A DNA stretch of 64,000 nt from Larus michahellis (lineage: Eukaryota; Chordata; Aves; Charadriiformes; Laridae), in assembly GCF_964199755.1 (NCBI RefSeq), contig NC_133906.1, positions 2,728,001 to 2,792,000 on the forward strand, given 5' to 3'. Positions 49,591-62,029 of the stretch are shown one piece after another. The position numbers were made by a program, and so were the translations under genes. Each line of letters starts with the position of its first letter. Within the stretch, counting starts at the first letter, position 1. The notes under the pieces were generated by a model, which worked only from the letters and a program-made list of their open reading frames with translations, had not been told where the DNA came from and searched no databases.

Positions 49591-50727
49591 AGCAGAATGC
49601 TGGGTACTTACAATTAAAAGTGGATTACAGAAAAATAATAATGAAGTTCAAATTTGAAAAAAAAAAAAAAGGAGCATGAAATGATTTCGCTGGAATCAGG
49701 TTACTAAACCCAACTTTCAACATAATTTTCTTAACGGAAAGTGTCACTCACAAAATAATTTCATGTACATGGATAAAATTCATCAAAATCACTGGAAGAA
49801 AAGTAGCGCAAGATTAAGTGTCCTCAAAAGATGCCTAGGCACCAGAGATCTCTTGGCAGGAAGGATGGAAAGGAAAGGCCTGGGACTCATGCTCCATCTG
49901 CTCATAATGAAAATGAAGAGATACAGCGGTGCGAGTACAAGAGAAAGATTCACTAAGGAAAAGCCCTTCAGATTGGACGTGCCGTAACTGTAGTTATGAG
50001 AGAAGAAAGCCACTGGGCTTTAAGGTACAAAGAACACAAAGCTCATCCTACTCAGGCAAATCAAAGGGCCACAGACTCTCTCTGCTCACATCTTGTGACC
50101 TGTAGTGTGTGCGATGGGAAAAACTTTGCAGCAGAGGATAAATATATATTCTTTTCCTAGCTAATTTTCTGGATTGTCAGTTAATAGCCTGTGGTCACCG
50201 AAATTCACAGTCCAAAGCAAACACAAGCAAACAGAGGGAGAGAATACAGCACGATGGCAGGGCTTTGTTAGCCCACATAGGAGCAGCTGCATACATGTCT
50301 CTCTGCATGTATGTATTCTGCATGTTGACCTGCCCATGTACTCCATCCAGGGACGGCATCGTGCCGTGAGGAGGCTGGCGTGAACAAGAGATAACGGCTT
50401 TGATAAAGGAACGAGGATCTCTGACATACGGTGATGAGTCTGGGGTACGAGAGCCTGGGAAGCATGAATAGCTTTTAAAAGAGAGGGCGGATTTGCCACC
50501 TGAACTGCAGTGATCAGGCTGCATCTGTAAGCCCCCTTTTACTGCTTGCCTTACCTCCAGCTCCGCCGATGTGGTATCGAGATGCCTCTCCAGATGGAGT
50601 ACAGGTAGTCCTGCCGGGACAGAGCTCTTCCCCAGACACTGCTGCTGAAGACGACAGCATTCTGCTCTCCTCATCCCCTTCTGTGCCCTGGTATCTACAA
50701 ATAATGAGGTAATGGTAAGATCCTTGA
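49591..50727. other. Gene-free sequence
   Basis: Nothing assignable. An A14 run lies at 49658-49671. The 263-codon minus frame at 50195-50986 runs into the CR1 at 50.7 kb and has no other support. Confidence 0.5.
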
Positions 50728-51102
50728 GGACAGGCTGAGAGAGTTGAGGTTGTTCAGCCTGGAGAAGAGAAGGCTCCGGGGAGACCTTCCAGCCCCTGCC
50801 AGTCCCTAAAGGGGCTCCAGGAAAGCTGAGGAGGGACTCTGGATCAGGGAGGGGAGCCATGGGACGAGGGGGAAGGGTTTTCCACGGCAAGAGGGGAGAT
50901 TGAGATGAGATCTGAGGCAGAAATTGTTTGTGTGAGGGTGGTGAGCCCCTGGCCCAGGTTGCCCAGAGAAGCTGTGGCTGCCCCATCCCTGGAGGGGTTC
51001 AAGGCCAGGTTGGACGGGGCTTGGAGCAACCTGGGCTGGTGGGAGGTGTCCCTGCCCAGGCTTTAAGGTCCCTTCCAACCCAAACCATTCTGTGATCCTA
51101 TG
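50728..51102 (+). mobile_element. CR1 LINE, 3' fragment
   Basis: A sense-strand CR1 3' end starting in the ORF2 C-terminal region ('ggttgttcagcctggagaag' corresponds to the LFSLEK motif). It ends at 'aaaccattctgtgatcctat'. It shares 'gagatctgaggcagaaattg' with the copy at 0.62-0.95 kb. Relative to that copy, it lacks about 25 bases just before 'ctttaaggtc' (the 'gggcagggggtggcactggc' stretch). The coding part contains stops and indels and is dead. Confidence 0.92.
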
Positions 51103-52079
51103 TTGTCATCCTTTATAAAGGCCTTAAGTAGACTGAGTCTGAACGCACATGCTGTGCTGGTGGTTTCACATATTTGCTGCCAGCCCTGCACAGGAGGCAC
51201 CGCACAGTGCTGGGCTCCAGTCCAACAAACTTGGACAAGCACCGATCTTCCCACCTCTATCCTGTAGACTTTCCCTGGCCCCACCTGTGCCTGGCCAGCT
51301 ATTTTTACTTCTCTTCCCACCTTACACCTGCTTACCTTCTAAGTCCTTCCACCTGCCTTGCTTCTGAGGTCTGCCGGCACGTACCGGCTCTTCTGTGCGC
51401 CACAGGTAAAATCCTGCTCATGCCTGAAGCCAGAAGCGGTGCTTGTTGTTGGAGAAGGTCTCTGCGGAATACATGGAATACAGAGCTGAACGCTGGCAAG
51501 TCTCAGCTGAACATACGTAGACTGACATGGTGAGAGACTCGGAACATGTCAGATTTCAAAGAAAACCAAAGAAAAAAATGCACATCTTTCTTTCACCGGG
51601 GTTATTCCTTTCCTAAATTTCAAGCCCTGAATTTAAATATTAAGAAGCCAGCTTGTCAAAAGTAGACTATATGGCATTAGTGTTGGGGGTTTTATTTTTA
51701 TATATATTATATATATTCCATATTAAACATATATTACAAAGATATATGTATGCATTTAAAACACTGGAAAAATGATATCTTTTTCCTAATCCTTTTGCCA
51801 TTTTACCTGACACTTTGAAAAACGTGAAAAATATCAGACCTGAGTCAGACACTCAACAGGAAGTCTTAAAACAATTGACTCGCGTGGTTAAAGCTTGGTA
51901 GTGATATCAGCAAAGAAAAACAAAGACAGAAATGTCAGACACTAGTACTGCATATAACTAGTTGTAAATCAATAGCCAGGAAAACTCCTGACCTACATGA
52001 ACAGAAGCACGAAACAAAGAAACCTCAGAATAAAATCCATGGCTGACAGAGCTTAGCGCAAGAAAGTTGTGTTTGCAAA
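51103..52079. other. Gene-free, AT-rich sequence
   Basis: No gene. It contains a TA-rich tract at 51696-51750 ('tttttatatatattatatat' type). 51860-52080 may be weakly related to LINE linker sequence. Confidence 0.5.
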
Positions 52080-52430
52080 AGAAATCCTAGCAACAGTACG
52101 GGGTCACTGCTCGGTGCAGACAGGAGAATTGTGAAGGATTATGCAGAAAACGCAGAAGTGTTCAAACAGACTTTTATTCGGTATTTGGAAAGAAGGATGA
52201 TTTGCTTTCATTGCTTGAAGATGATGAAATACTTTCCAGTCTATTAGTAACTGTGAGAGATGTTAGAATCTATCAACAATGAACATTTTTAAATCAGCAG
52301 GCTCAGAAGCTCCAGCATAGTTGGCAGAGAAGCTCTCGGGTCCACTAACGTTGAATGTTAATAGCAGCAGATCTGTAAATGCCCAACTTATAAAAATCTA
52401 TTAAATGAGAAGGGAAGCAAAGGGAATCAA
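52080..52430 (+). mobile_element. Ancient CR1-type LINE, linker before RT
   Basis: A sense-strand relic of the segment between endonuclease and RT in CR1 ORF2. It contains 'tcggtatttggaaagaagga' followed by 'gatgatgaaatactttccag', 'tattagtaactgtgagagat' and 'catttttaaatcagcaggct' (the family's FKSAGPD motif region). It then has 'gagaagctctcgggtccact' and 'aatgttaatag'. No long frame survives. The element is cut off before RT proper and is followed by a different, younger CR1 3' end at 52570. Confidence 0.75.
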
Positions 52431-52569
52431 TGAACCATCAGAGGAAAGAGCAACTCTGGGTCAAAGCAAGGGAGGGGTTTTTTCCATCCCGTCTATTGTT
52501 AGGACAGTCAAGGGTAACACGGAGTCCAGTTCTCCTAATGAACTGGAGCCACCATCTTTCCCAGGCTCA

Positions 52570-52770
52570 TTTACTGTGAGGGGGGTGAGCCCCCGGCCCA
52601 GGTTGCCCAGAGAAGCTGTGGCTGCCCCATCCCTGGAGGGGTTCAAGGCCAGGTTGGCCGGGGCTTGGAGCAACCTGGGCTGGTGGGAGGTGTCCCTGCC
52701 CAGGGCAGGGGGTGGCACTGGCTGGGCTTTAAGGTCCCTTCCAACCCAAACCACTCTGTGATTCTATGAT
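52570..52770 (+). mobile_element. CR1 LINE, short 3' end
   Basis: A sense-strand CR1 3' end of 200 bp, from 'ttactgtgaggggggtgagc' to 'ccactctgtgattctatgat', with the complete 'gggcagggggtggcactggc' block and a well-preserved 3' terminus. It is strongly 5'-truncated, with no useful coding sequence. It is the same subfamily as the copies at 0.7, 21.2 and 50.9 kb. Confidence 0.93.
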
Positions 52771-54290
52771 TTAACCTGATAGCTCTGAGGTACAGAGCTG
52801 TCACTCAGCAGTCACTCAGACCAAAGTTTTCCTCTTGGTAAGAAAACTTTGAAGCAGAAGGCTAGCTTGAAACCTGCTGGAGTTAAGACAATCAAATGCA
52901 AAAGGATAAAGAGATGCGGGCGCAAGCCCAGCTCCCTTACCATGTGCAAGGTCAGATAGCTTTCTAACCAGGATGTAGCTTTTTGTGAAGCTTTTTCCTT
53001 AGATGTCTACTTCTGCCGGTGACTGTGCGTAAGAAGTGGCTGGCTTGTGGCCACGCAACGTCCCAGATGGGCACAGAGAAGCTCAGGGAGCAGCACTCAG
53101 GAGCGCGGCGCTGCGATGTGGCTCTCAGGAGCCCTACCTCTCCCAGAGCGCACAGGCATCCGCGCCTTGGCTGGCTTCAAATGCCAGCGAGAGACCGACT
53201 TAAACAAGCTTGAGTCCCTCTTCCTTGTCACAAGTTGCAGTTAGAAGTGAAGAGAATTAAATCAGTGCACACTTTGCACCACTATGTATGCTAATTCAAA
53301 CGACTGAACGGGGCTAGAAAGCATTATCGGCTACTAGAAGTCATTTTTGCTTCAGGATAATACCAAAATACATTATACACGCCCAGCTGCGCACCAAACT
53401 TTGTCTTTGGAACTTACTGATGTTTTCAACCCCCCAAAAAAAAGTGTCGCACTAAACAAGCTAGTGCATAGTGGAAGTTGTAATACACTCTCTTTGATCT
53501 CCCATTTAATGTAATGAGGCTCCACCGGAAAAAAAAAGAAGAGCAAAAAAAAAAAAAAGATTAATCAAAATCCTATGTGAATTTATTTATGGATCACAAA
53601 AAATGTTTCTAGAATATCCAAGACATGGTCGAGGGATAAAGTTAGATGAAGTTAGGATTTATCTCGATTACCTAACCTGGCATTAAAATCCTTTCCACTG
53701 ATCAGCAAACAGAGGGATAAAAAGATTTCAGACACATTATGTAGGTCTGGAATAATTCCCAGTACGAGTTCCTATAAGAAGAGGAATTGTGGGAGGAATA
53801 CAAATATTAATCAGGAGAAAAGGTTCTAAATTGGGAAACTGCTCTGGCAATGAGACAAAAGTCTAAGTCATTAGTGTAACAACCTCTAATCCCTATCAGA
53901 GCAGCCAGTCTCATGACAGAGATGGACGTGAAATGGCTTTCTCCATAAATATTTCAGTTTTGATTAATTCTAACATTCTATGTCTGGACGTAACAAATAT
54001 GTTGTGAAATACATCATGGAAAAACAGAGGCGTTTGGCTGAACGTTCCAAAACCGTGTAGAAAACTCATTTTCTAGGAAACAGAGAAACAAGTTTTAAAG
54101 CTGTTTTCTTCTTAACTCAAGGCAGAAAATTCCCCAGCGTCCAACTCTTTTAAATGACTTCTCCCCAAAAAAGCAGCCTCTCTAATTAAGTCCAGAACCA
54201 CGCTACCATTTTGACCCTGATTTCCATTACCAACTCCCTGACAGGCACCAAAATACCTTATTAAACTTTTCCAGGGACAGCAGTTCTGAT
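52771..54290. other. Gene-free, AT-rich sequence
   Basis: No gene or repeat recognised beyond short A-runs (53443-53450, 53529-53536, 53546-53559). Confidence 0.5.
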
Positions 54291-54295
54291 TTATT

Positions 54296-54358
54296 AAAAA
54301 AAAAAAAAAAGAAAAAAAAAAAAAAAGAAAAAAAAAAGAAAAAAAAAAGAAAAAAAAG
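54296..54358 (+). repeat. A-rich low-complexity tract
   Basis: About 63 bases of A interrupted only by single G residues at roughly 10-15 base spacing. The minus-strand frame across it (Phe-rich) is an artefact. Confidence 0.95.
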
Positions 54359-54935
54359 TAAATATTTTCTAGGTCAGAAACGCGAGGAACAGTCCTGCGG
54401 TCACAGAATTCAAACGGAGCATCAGGCGGTAAGCTCAAAGTCCTGCCATGGTGACAAGTACTCATGTAAAGCAGATCATCCCTATCCAGAGACTGAAGAA
54501 CATACATATGCATACCAAATCTCTGAGATTACTCAGAGCACTCTCTCTTTTTGCGTGTAATTACAAATCTTTTCCTTTCAGAGGCCGTGCCAGCCTAAGA
54601 AGCGCCTGTGACAGCCCCACGGCTGTGACACTACAACTGTGTCGGGGCTACATATGAAAGTGGATCAAGGTGGGTCCCAGGTAAGAACAGCCCTGTTTTG
54701 GGAAAAGTGTTTTTCAGGCAGCCCCGTTCTCTGCCCCGGGTTCCTGGGCAGCCTCATCGTTGACCTGGTTTGAGCGACACAAAACTAATTTCTCTTTCAG
54801 AAATTTTACTTTCCGGTAAGATCTCTTCTAATCCTTGGGAAAACTGCACTGCTAGAAGACTCTAGTGTCCAAATTTGTGAAAATATTTACTTTCCAGCCA
54901 GCTCTGGTGCGTGGGTTTCAAGGTCTCGGTGTTTT

Positions 54936-55438
54936 CGAGCTCCCCAGGTGCGGGGACGAGGAGGAGCAAGACCCGGGCACTTGACCCAAGCTGCCAACAG
55001 GGTTATTTCATACCAGGAACGGCACATTCAGTAGAAATTGGAAAGTTTGCTGAGGAGCTCCCTCCCTCCCTCCCTGGCTGCCATCCTGAGCACTCCTCGC
55101 CCCGGTGCCGGAGCCCTGAGCCCTTCCCTTCCTCCCGCAGCCGCAACGCTCGCAGGGTCCCACGTTGGCTGTCCCTGCGGGGAGTGCACGGCTCCTGCTG
55201 GTGGGATGGGCTGGGCATAGTCCTTGTCTATTTTATATTGGTACGGGGACCAGTACTGGTTCTTTAGTGTTATTAATGCGAATTATCTAGTCTTATTCTA
55301 TCAAATCTGTTTATATTTCGACCCTCCAGTTTCCTTTTTTCCCCCCAGTTCCGCCTTCGCAGGTGGGGAGGGGTCATTGGGTGAAAGAATAATTGTCTAA
55401 ACGACAATAAACTGCTGTGGGTTCCTCAAACGGTGACA
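54936..55438 (-). mobile_element. ERV-type solo LTR, copy B (inverted)
   Basis: The inverted second copy of the LTR at 32762-33262. On the minus strand it begins TGTCACCGTTTGAGGAACCC (from 55438), the standard TG start. It passes 'accaatataaaatagacaag' (TATA-like, about 55225-55244) and 'gaaataaccctgttggcagc' (about 54990-55009) and loses homology after 'gagctcg' at 54936. On the plus strand an AATAAA occurs at 55406-55411, so orientation is not certain. No internal retroviral genes and no clear target duplication were found. The CT-rich patch at about 55056-55074 is CCCT-type here but GA/CT dinucleotide in copy A. Confidence 0.65.
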
Positions 55439-57039
55439 ATCATGATCAAAAGAGACGGTGGACAGAAGCCGGTGCCCACTGCTTAAGTCTCATGCTGGCC
55501 CTAGAAGAACCGTACTTGTAGTCATGGCCTTTGGTTGAGGTGCTTAATAAAGCAGGAATTTCCTGTAGGAGCGGGAAGCTGCAGCGTGCTTCTACCAGGC
55601 TCATGGACATAAGGGCCCTGGGCTGTTCTGGAAGAGGACTAATGAGTAGTTCCTGAATTTAAAAAACAAAAATAACCCCCAAAGTACTAATGGATTTCAC
55701 CATGTCGCAGCTCGGCACGCTTTACAATAAAGGGTGTAAAAATCGCCACCGAATTTACCCTCACTTCTGATGTTATTATGGGCTTCTTATGTAATACTGA
55801 AGTGTGTTTTAAAGCCAGCCGCATTAGATTCCAAGTTCGCTTTTAAGTAGTGCTACCGACCTAATTAAATCATCATTCCCCGAGTTTGCACCCTGCACAT
55901 GAGCAATACTGCTTTGCAGAGTACTCCGAGTCCTTCTGAAGTCTGCGGAGCCAAATTCACCGTTGCCTGCGCACACAGAAAATACCTGCAACCATTTAAG
56001 AGACAGGGGGAAATCCCCTGGGGACAGCCAGCCGGCGGAGTAACTCAAAACAGAAACAAGCCTTTTTCTAAAGCACAAAACGAAGGCTGAAAATACACCC
56101 AAACAAAATGGAAAATGAAAGCAGGATTGAAAGAGGAAAGTTTGGGACCACTATACACAGCTTTATACTAAACTAAACTTATCTGCAGTGGTAGTCACAT
56201 TCATAATTCAGTCCTCTCCCGTATCGGAGAGCTGGAGATGTTCTCCAGCCTTGCTCTCCACAGCCCTGCATGTCTTGTTAGTTATTCCTCTGAGACAATC
56301 CACCCAAACTGACTCCGTTTGGGTCATTATTGGGTGCCTTCTGGATCCCACCTGCAACTTTGGTAATGACTGAAATACCGCTGGTCCTGCAGGGAGTTTG
56401 GACCTGAGCTGAATGTGATTGTTGGCAATTTAAGTCTTCAAGAACCACGCATTGCTTTAGCGAAGACTAGATTTAGCAAGTGAGTCGTAGTACCTCCATT
56501 TGAAGCCCCAGGCAGCAGCATAACCAGCCGCAAGCCCTGGGAACAGCTCGACTGCTCGTGGCTTCCAGGATTTTCTTCAGCCAGTCAACTCTGAGGTGCT
56601 GAAGATCATGAGCTCCGAACACCGCTTCTTGTTCCCATCTTCTGGATATTACCCATGCTAACAACTATTGTTTTATGGCTGTCATCAGTCTCACTCGTTT
56701 TCTATAATTTCTGCACAGGATTTCTCTCCCTGCCTTTCCCCCTTCTTTCCCCAAAGTCTGCGTTGGAGTCTACCACAATTCCTACGCCTGAGATCCCGGC
56801 AGCGGTTCTCCCTTCATGGTGTCCTACTGACCACAAGAACAACTATCGGCGGGGTGCACAGCAGTTTGTCACTCACGATCTCTGTTCTGGCCTAGAAATT
56901 ACCTTTATTGTCCTACTTAGCTGCCTCGGAGTCCTTCCCATGTACCTCTACCTGGCTTTTGACAGCTGAATGGGCTTTCGTAATTCTTTTTGGCAGGACA
57001 CTGACTTCCCATCAGCCTTCCAGAAATTCTTAATTCATT
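55439..57039. other. Gene-free sequence
   Basis: No supported gene. The 104-codon frame at 56655-56969 (plus) has two hydrophobic stretches but no recognised family, and it lies next to ancient LINE sequence. Confidence 0.5.
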
Positions 57040-58640
57040 TATACTTTTGACCTACACAACAGACTCTGGCAATAAGTTCTACAATTTAATTATACGTTAT
57101 ATGAGAATGTATGACTTTCTGGTTTAGACCTGATGCCTAATAATTTCCTGGGCTATCCTTAGCTTCTCCTATTCTTAAAAAGAATAGCCATCCCCTCCTC
57201 CGTTTTCCCCCAGCTTGCTAGGGGATCTCAAGATCTCTGTCCCATGCCCATTTCCTCTGTTCTGACGTGAAAACCATTCTGTCCTCATCCAGTTTTTGTG
57301 GGTGGAATTCAGATTAAAAAGCTTCAATTCAGTGTTGGAGTTTAGATATCTACCTCATAGATTGACACCTACCGGTAGAAAGCTAAATTTAGGTGCCTAA
57401 ACCTCTGAGCTAAATAACTCCCACCCATCCTTTTTAGTTCTATTTTATTCTTTATGAGACAGGATGAACAGAACTGCACATATTAATCAATACGTGGGTT
57501 TGCCAAACATTTATACCGTGACATAATCACATAATCGTGTTTCTCTTTTCCTTTTTTCCTTTTCTAAAAATTTCTCTCGTTCAGTTCGAATTTTTCATTG
57601 CTGTGGTCACTGCACCAATGTTTTCGCAGAGTTATCCTGCAGCAACTCTATTTCTGAGTGATAATAACGTAATGTTCAACCCATAATTGAATAAATATAG
57701 TATATAATTGAATATGTATAGTCTCGGACAAACTACTTTGCATTTATTAGCATTGACTTTGACATGCCATTTCTGACACAGTCACTCACTGCCATGAGAA
57801 CCATCTGCCTCTCTTCTCAGGGTCAGATTTGACGATCTCAGCTAATTTTGTGTCACCCACAAACCTCGTCATTGCAGTATTCGCCCCCCTTTCCAAACCG
57901 TTTATAAGGATATTGAAAAGCACAGCTCCTAAATCAAACAGTTGCATGACTAAGCTGTAGAGCTCCTTTCACTGGGAAAACTGATCTTTTCTCCCACTTT
58001 TTGTCCCATTTTGTCTCCACCTTATTTACTTACAAGAGGACATCTTATTATCTCAGCTTAACTACTTTAAGAGTCTTTGCAGGAAGACTTATTGACATTT
58101 GTTTGGAAGTCCGTACACACTTTATCAACTAGATCAGCCTTACCTACAAGCTTGTTGACATCTTCAAAGAGTTCAAACAGATTTATGAGACATGGTCTCC
58201 CTCTGCAAGAACCGTAATGACTTTTTCCAAATAAATCACATTTATGAAATTGTCTACTGGTTCTCTTCTTTATTATTGTAGTTTTTACCCACTTATTCAG
58301 TTTGGAAGTGAGATTTACTGACATGTGGTATTCCACATTTGTCCTGGAGTCCTTTTTCTCAAGGCTGAAGACACATTTGCCACTTTCCATCCTTCTTGCA
58401 GTGTGGTCAACTTAAATGACACTCTTCATGCTACATTTAGCTTTCTCTTAATCTAGTGTTTGAGGTCTTTCAGAACTCTTGATTGAGTATCATCTTATCT
58501 CGGTGCTTTCTTACTGCTCATTTTATTGATTCGTTCCAAAATGTCCTCTGCTGAAACTTCATTTAGGGACAATTCCTCATACTCTCCACTGCTTCACCAC
58601 TAATGTACCCCTTTCCAGCCTTCCTCTATAATTTGTTCCC
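57040..58640 (-). mobile_element. Ancient CR1-type LINE with decayed RT domain
   Basis: About 1.6 kb reads as CR1 ORF2 on the minus strand. 58640-58420 is linker sequence ('aagagttctgaaagacctca'). 58390-58067 stays open for 107 codons and shows the RT start, 'MSVNLTSKLNKWV' and then 'FGKSHYGSCRGRPCLINLFE' (family: VSLTS...GK and QHGFxxGKSCLTNLLE). At 57955-57830 the palm region reads 'LGAVLFNILINGL' and 'RFVGDTKLAE'. The catalytic F/YADDTKL box has thus become FVGDTKL, so one of the paired aspartates is lost. 57280-57040 matches the C-terminal part near the 3' end ('attaattatgcgttgtgtga'-like). Frame breaks are frequent and it is not functional. Confidence 0.8.
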
Positions 58641-59469
58641 TATTATTACAGTTTCCTACCCTTCTGCCAAGTTTCTGAGGCATTTATTATGTCAATAACT
58701 TCCTCTAAAATCAGACATTCTAGTTCACCTCTTTTAGGCTTCAGAGTTGCAGCATTTGTATAGATATATTTCTACATTTTTTATTGATCTGGTTGCCCAT
58801 TTTTCATGGGGCCTGCTTAGCTGGGACTTTAATTGCTGAGACCATTCTTTGCTATTTCCTTCCTCAATGTTATTGATTTCAGTTCCTTCCATTTTTCTAA
58901 ATTACAAGAGTTTTCTTATTTCTTTTGAAGGGGAGTTGCGATCTCAAACCATGCGCTGTTGCGTATTTGGTGAGTTTCCACAACTGTCAGCTATAAAAAT
59001 ACCTCATTGCTTTTGAATGTTAAAACCTAGTTTGCAATTTAGTTGCACGTTGATTTATATGGCTTATCTCTCTTGTAAAAACTACCTCACCAATGGCTGA
59101 GAATCTGCTTGCCTGGTACCGTGACAATTTATAACGCTGTGATTCCACTTTCGAAATTTCTTTCCTACTCGTTCCTCTGTCGTCAGTACCCACACCATTC
59201 ACAAAGACCGAAAAGTCCAGCAAAGCCCTCAACAGCACTGCAGAAAATGAGACTTCCTCCCGTGTTTTAATAATACGTTTCATTAACACCTCCCAGTATG
59301 AGACTTTCGTGATTGCCCACTCATGTTTAATTTTTTATTTCCTCTAATTCCCGGGTCTTTTCCTGGCATGCTTCAGGCAGTCAGTTATACCTTTTCTTAT
59401 ATTTTCCTATTTGTTTCCTCTTTCATAAATGTGGCACATTTTGCGTTTCTTTTTATTTCGTACCGTGGG
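58641..59469. other. Gene-free AT-rich sequence between two ancient LINE copies
   Basis: Possibly also worn transposon DNA, but I found no alignable motif. No gene seen. Confidence 0.4.
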
Positions 59470-60530
59470 TTTCTGGATCATTTTCTCCAGTTTCCCCAAG
59501 ATCATTAGAAGTCTGATCCTGACCTTCAAAAGCGCATCCTGGTTTATCCACAAATTTTATGAGCGAGTTCTTTGTTAAATCATATAGGTCATTAATTAAA
59601 AAACTGAATAGAACTGGGCCCAGGACATACGCCAGCAGGACTCCGGTCAAAATAACCTCCCAGTCTGACAGTGCACCATTGCCACCCACATTGCAGGAAT
59701 ATCGCATACCTTCTAAATGACGAACCTCGAGCTACGAACCGCACAGGGCCTGCCAGGACAAGGAATTTGGCTGTGGTCTCTCTTATTCCTTTCTGCGTCC
59801 AGACCAGAGTCCGCAGGGAGAAGGGCTGCCCGCCGGATGGACTATTTTGAGTACACCGCGGGCCATCTTTGCTGGGAGCCCACTTAGTGCCTCTGATCGT
59901 GGCAGTATGTGAATCTGTCTGCACATATGCAATAAATCTCACTGCCCCAGGAAGCACTGGCTTTTGTACGTTCGCACAATACAGTTATGCATCAGAGAAA
60001 GGGCTGCAACATATGGTCTCTCCCTTATACAGAAACAAGGTAAGTGTCTCGCCCAGCCAGAAATACTGGGCACACTGATATGGAGCATATTTCTTTAGTC
60101 TGCTTCTGAGAGAATCATGTGGAACAGTTTCAAAAGCTTTCCTAAAGCAAAATATGTCCCATCTGCTGCCTCCTCTTCATCTACTAGACATTATTTTCTC
60201 AAAGAAGGGAATTACAGTAAGATGGCATGATTTATTCTTGGGAAATCTACGTCTTTTTTTTTTTCTTTTTTATCTTCTATTTGCTTTAAATTGATCGTGT
60301 AATATTTTTTTTCAGACTTATTTCTCGGAAGACGGGTCTCTAATTCCCTGATTTCTCTTTTTCAAAAAAAAAAAAACCCAACAAAACAACTGTGTTTGCC
60401 TTTCTGTAGTGCTCAATGATCTTACCTGCCTTCCAAAAGCTTCCAGGGTAGTCACTAATTCTTCAGTAATTGCTTCAGCGACTGTCTTCATTGCCCACAT
60501 GGCTCTCACAGCACGTACTCGAAGCGGTTT
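59470..60530 (-). mobile_element. Ancient CR1-type LINE RT fragment, interrupted
   Basis: A minus-strand CR1 ORF2 relic in two parts. 60530-60070 covers the start of RT ('GN*RPVF', family GNYRPVS) and 'KAFETVPHDSL', matching KAFDTVPHDIL. 59710-59470 covers 'LSDWEVILTGVLLAYVLGPV' then 'FLINDL' and 'SLIKFVDKPGCAF', matching the palm with the catalytic FADDTKL changed to FVDKPG. The conserved order with about 330 unrelated bases between the halves implies a later insertion. It covers the same RT segment as the element at 57-58.6 kb, so it is a separate copy. Confidence 0.78.
59715..60040 (+). mobile_element. Insertion in the ancient CR1, possible LTR
   Basis: This unrelated, GC-richer block splits the CR1 RT. 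It could run from TGACGAACC (59718) to CACAATACA (about 59993), i.e. TG...CA ends, with AATAAA at 59931-59936 in the place expected for an LTR polyadenylation signal. No 4-6 bp target duplication is evident and no family is recognised, so this remains tentative. Confidence 0.3.
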
Positions 60531-62029
60531 GAGGCCAGAGCTTCTAATCTGGAGGCACAAAATATAAATATATATATAAAATATAAGGCAGAAAGCCAGT
60601 GTAAAAGGGCACGAGGGACTCGGCTGAGCTCAGACTGCTTGCTCTCCTCTCCTAACGGATAGTTTAGCATAGCACAGAATAGCGTAACACAGCCTGGTAT
60701 TAACATAGCAGGAAGCTGCTTTCCAGCTGAGGAAAAGCAAGCTGACAACTCCAGGAAGGCTGTATCTGAAGGTACATTTTCAGTTGAGAACTTTTGGTCT
60801 GCTGTGCTGATGGGAATTTAAATAGCAGGAGCATACCAGCAGCCGGGCATACGACGACAGAGATTTGCTGACTTGTAGGCAGAACATGAAGGGGTCTTTT
60901 ATGAGACACCGAGGTGGATGCTAGGAGGTGCTGGGGAGGAGCATGAGGTCCTACCGCATGTCACAAATTTTAAAGTGAAAAGCAAGCGAAGGATCCTGGA
61001 AGGCAAAGTCAGACTGCTGGCTGGAAGATTTAGCCCCAGGGTACTGTTGACAGTTTCTCTGAAATCCTTCCAGTTATACACACAACTCCAATTAGGCAGA
61101 GGGGAAGGAGACGCTATCCGGAGGTGACGGTCTCCATCAAAAGTCAAAAGTGAAATCAGACTTTTCACAAGGAAAACATATATGATGTGTTTAATTAAGT
61201 GGGAGCTGGGGGAAATCTGTCACGAGCTAAGGCAAACAGATTGCTAAGGGTTGGTAAAACAAAAATACTCCGTGTATCCAGCTACTTCAGAGAAAAAGCT
61301 TAGTACAGGGACAGGATCAGCTCATAGGGGAAATTTTATTATATCAAAATGACGTTGGAGTAAGCATCTAAACAAAGGTGCTCCCCAAACTAAAAACTAC
61401 AAATGCATGTACATAAAAGCTTTTTTTTTTTTTTAATTAGAAAAAAAAAAGCTGGATCAAGTAAAACACAGGTAATAAAATCACATCTTGACACAGCAGA
61501 AAGTAGTAAACCCCAGTGACAAAACCAACAGTATACCATAACGTGTGGCCAGAACCTACAGAAAAGAGAGCATACAGTACAGAAGTGAAAGAATTCTTTT
61601 TGTATCAAAGAAAATGTATTCAGGAATCTAGTCAGACTGAAATTCTTACTGGAAAAGACCACACACTGAAAGTGGCAGTAAGAATGTAAATATATGACTA
61701 GAGTTATGCCATCAGTCACCAGAGAAAGAAGACTGAGTGCTTAATGTTGAGAGGTGAAATACTAAACATGGGGACCTCTATTATTCATAAATAAATCGAT
61801 ATAACGGCACGAAGGGGGGAAAAAAAAAAAAAAAAAGGTTAGAGAACCAATTCAGAGAAACACAGTCTGACTGCTTTTCAGAATTATTAGATCCTGAACA
61901 CCCAAGAAGAGAGGCTGCTCTCTGCTTAATATTATGCAAGGTACAAGAGGAGTGAGTTCAAGAAGAGGCAGTCAATGAGCCAGCAGAGAATATGGGCTGC
62001 TCTCACAGAACAGAAAACTCTATCTTGGA
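60531..62029. other. Gene-free AT-rich sequence
   Basis: No gene supported. T/A homopolymers lie at 61421-61434, 61441-61450 and 61818-61836. Parts of 60.9-61.3 kb and 61.7-62.0 kb might be very old LINE DNA, but I could not align them convincingly. Confidence 0.45.

Noticed and set aside
54112..54513. Phe-rich 133-codon minus-strand frame resembling a membrane segment
   Set aside because: Translation of the A-rich tract on the other strand.
54612..54655. Small imperfect hairpin (AGCCCC...GTGACAC...GTGTC...GGGGCT)
   Set aside because: Short arms with an unpaired hexamer; not convincing as an RNA gene.
32762..55438. Inverted LTR copies as the two ends of one provirus
   Set aside because: Proviral LTRs are in direct orientation and 5-10 kb apart; these are inverted and 21.7 kb apart with no gag-pol-env between.
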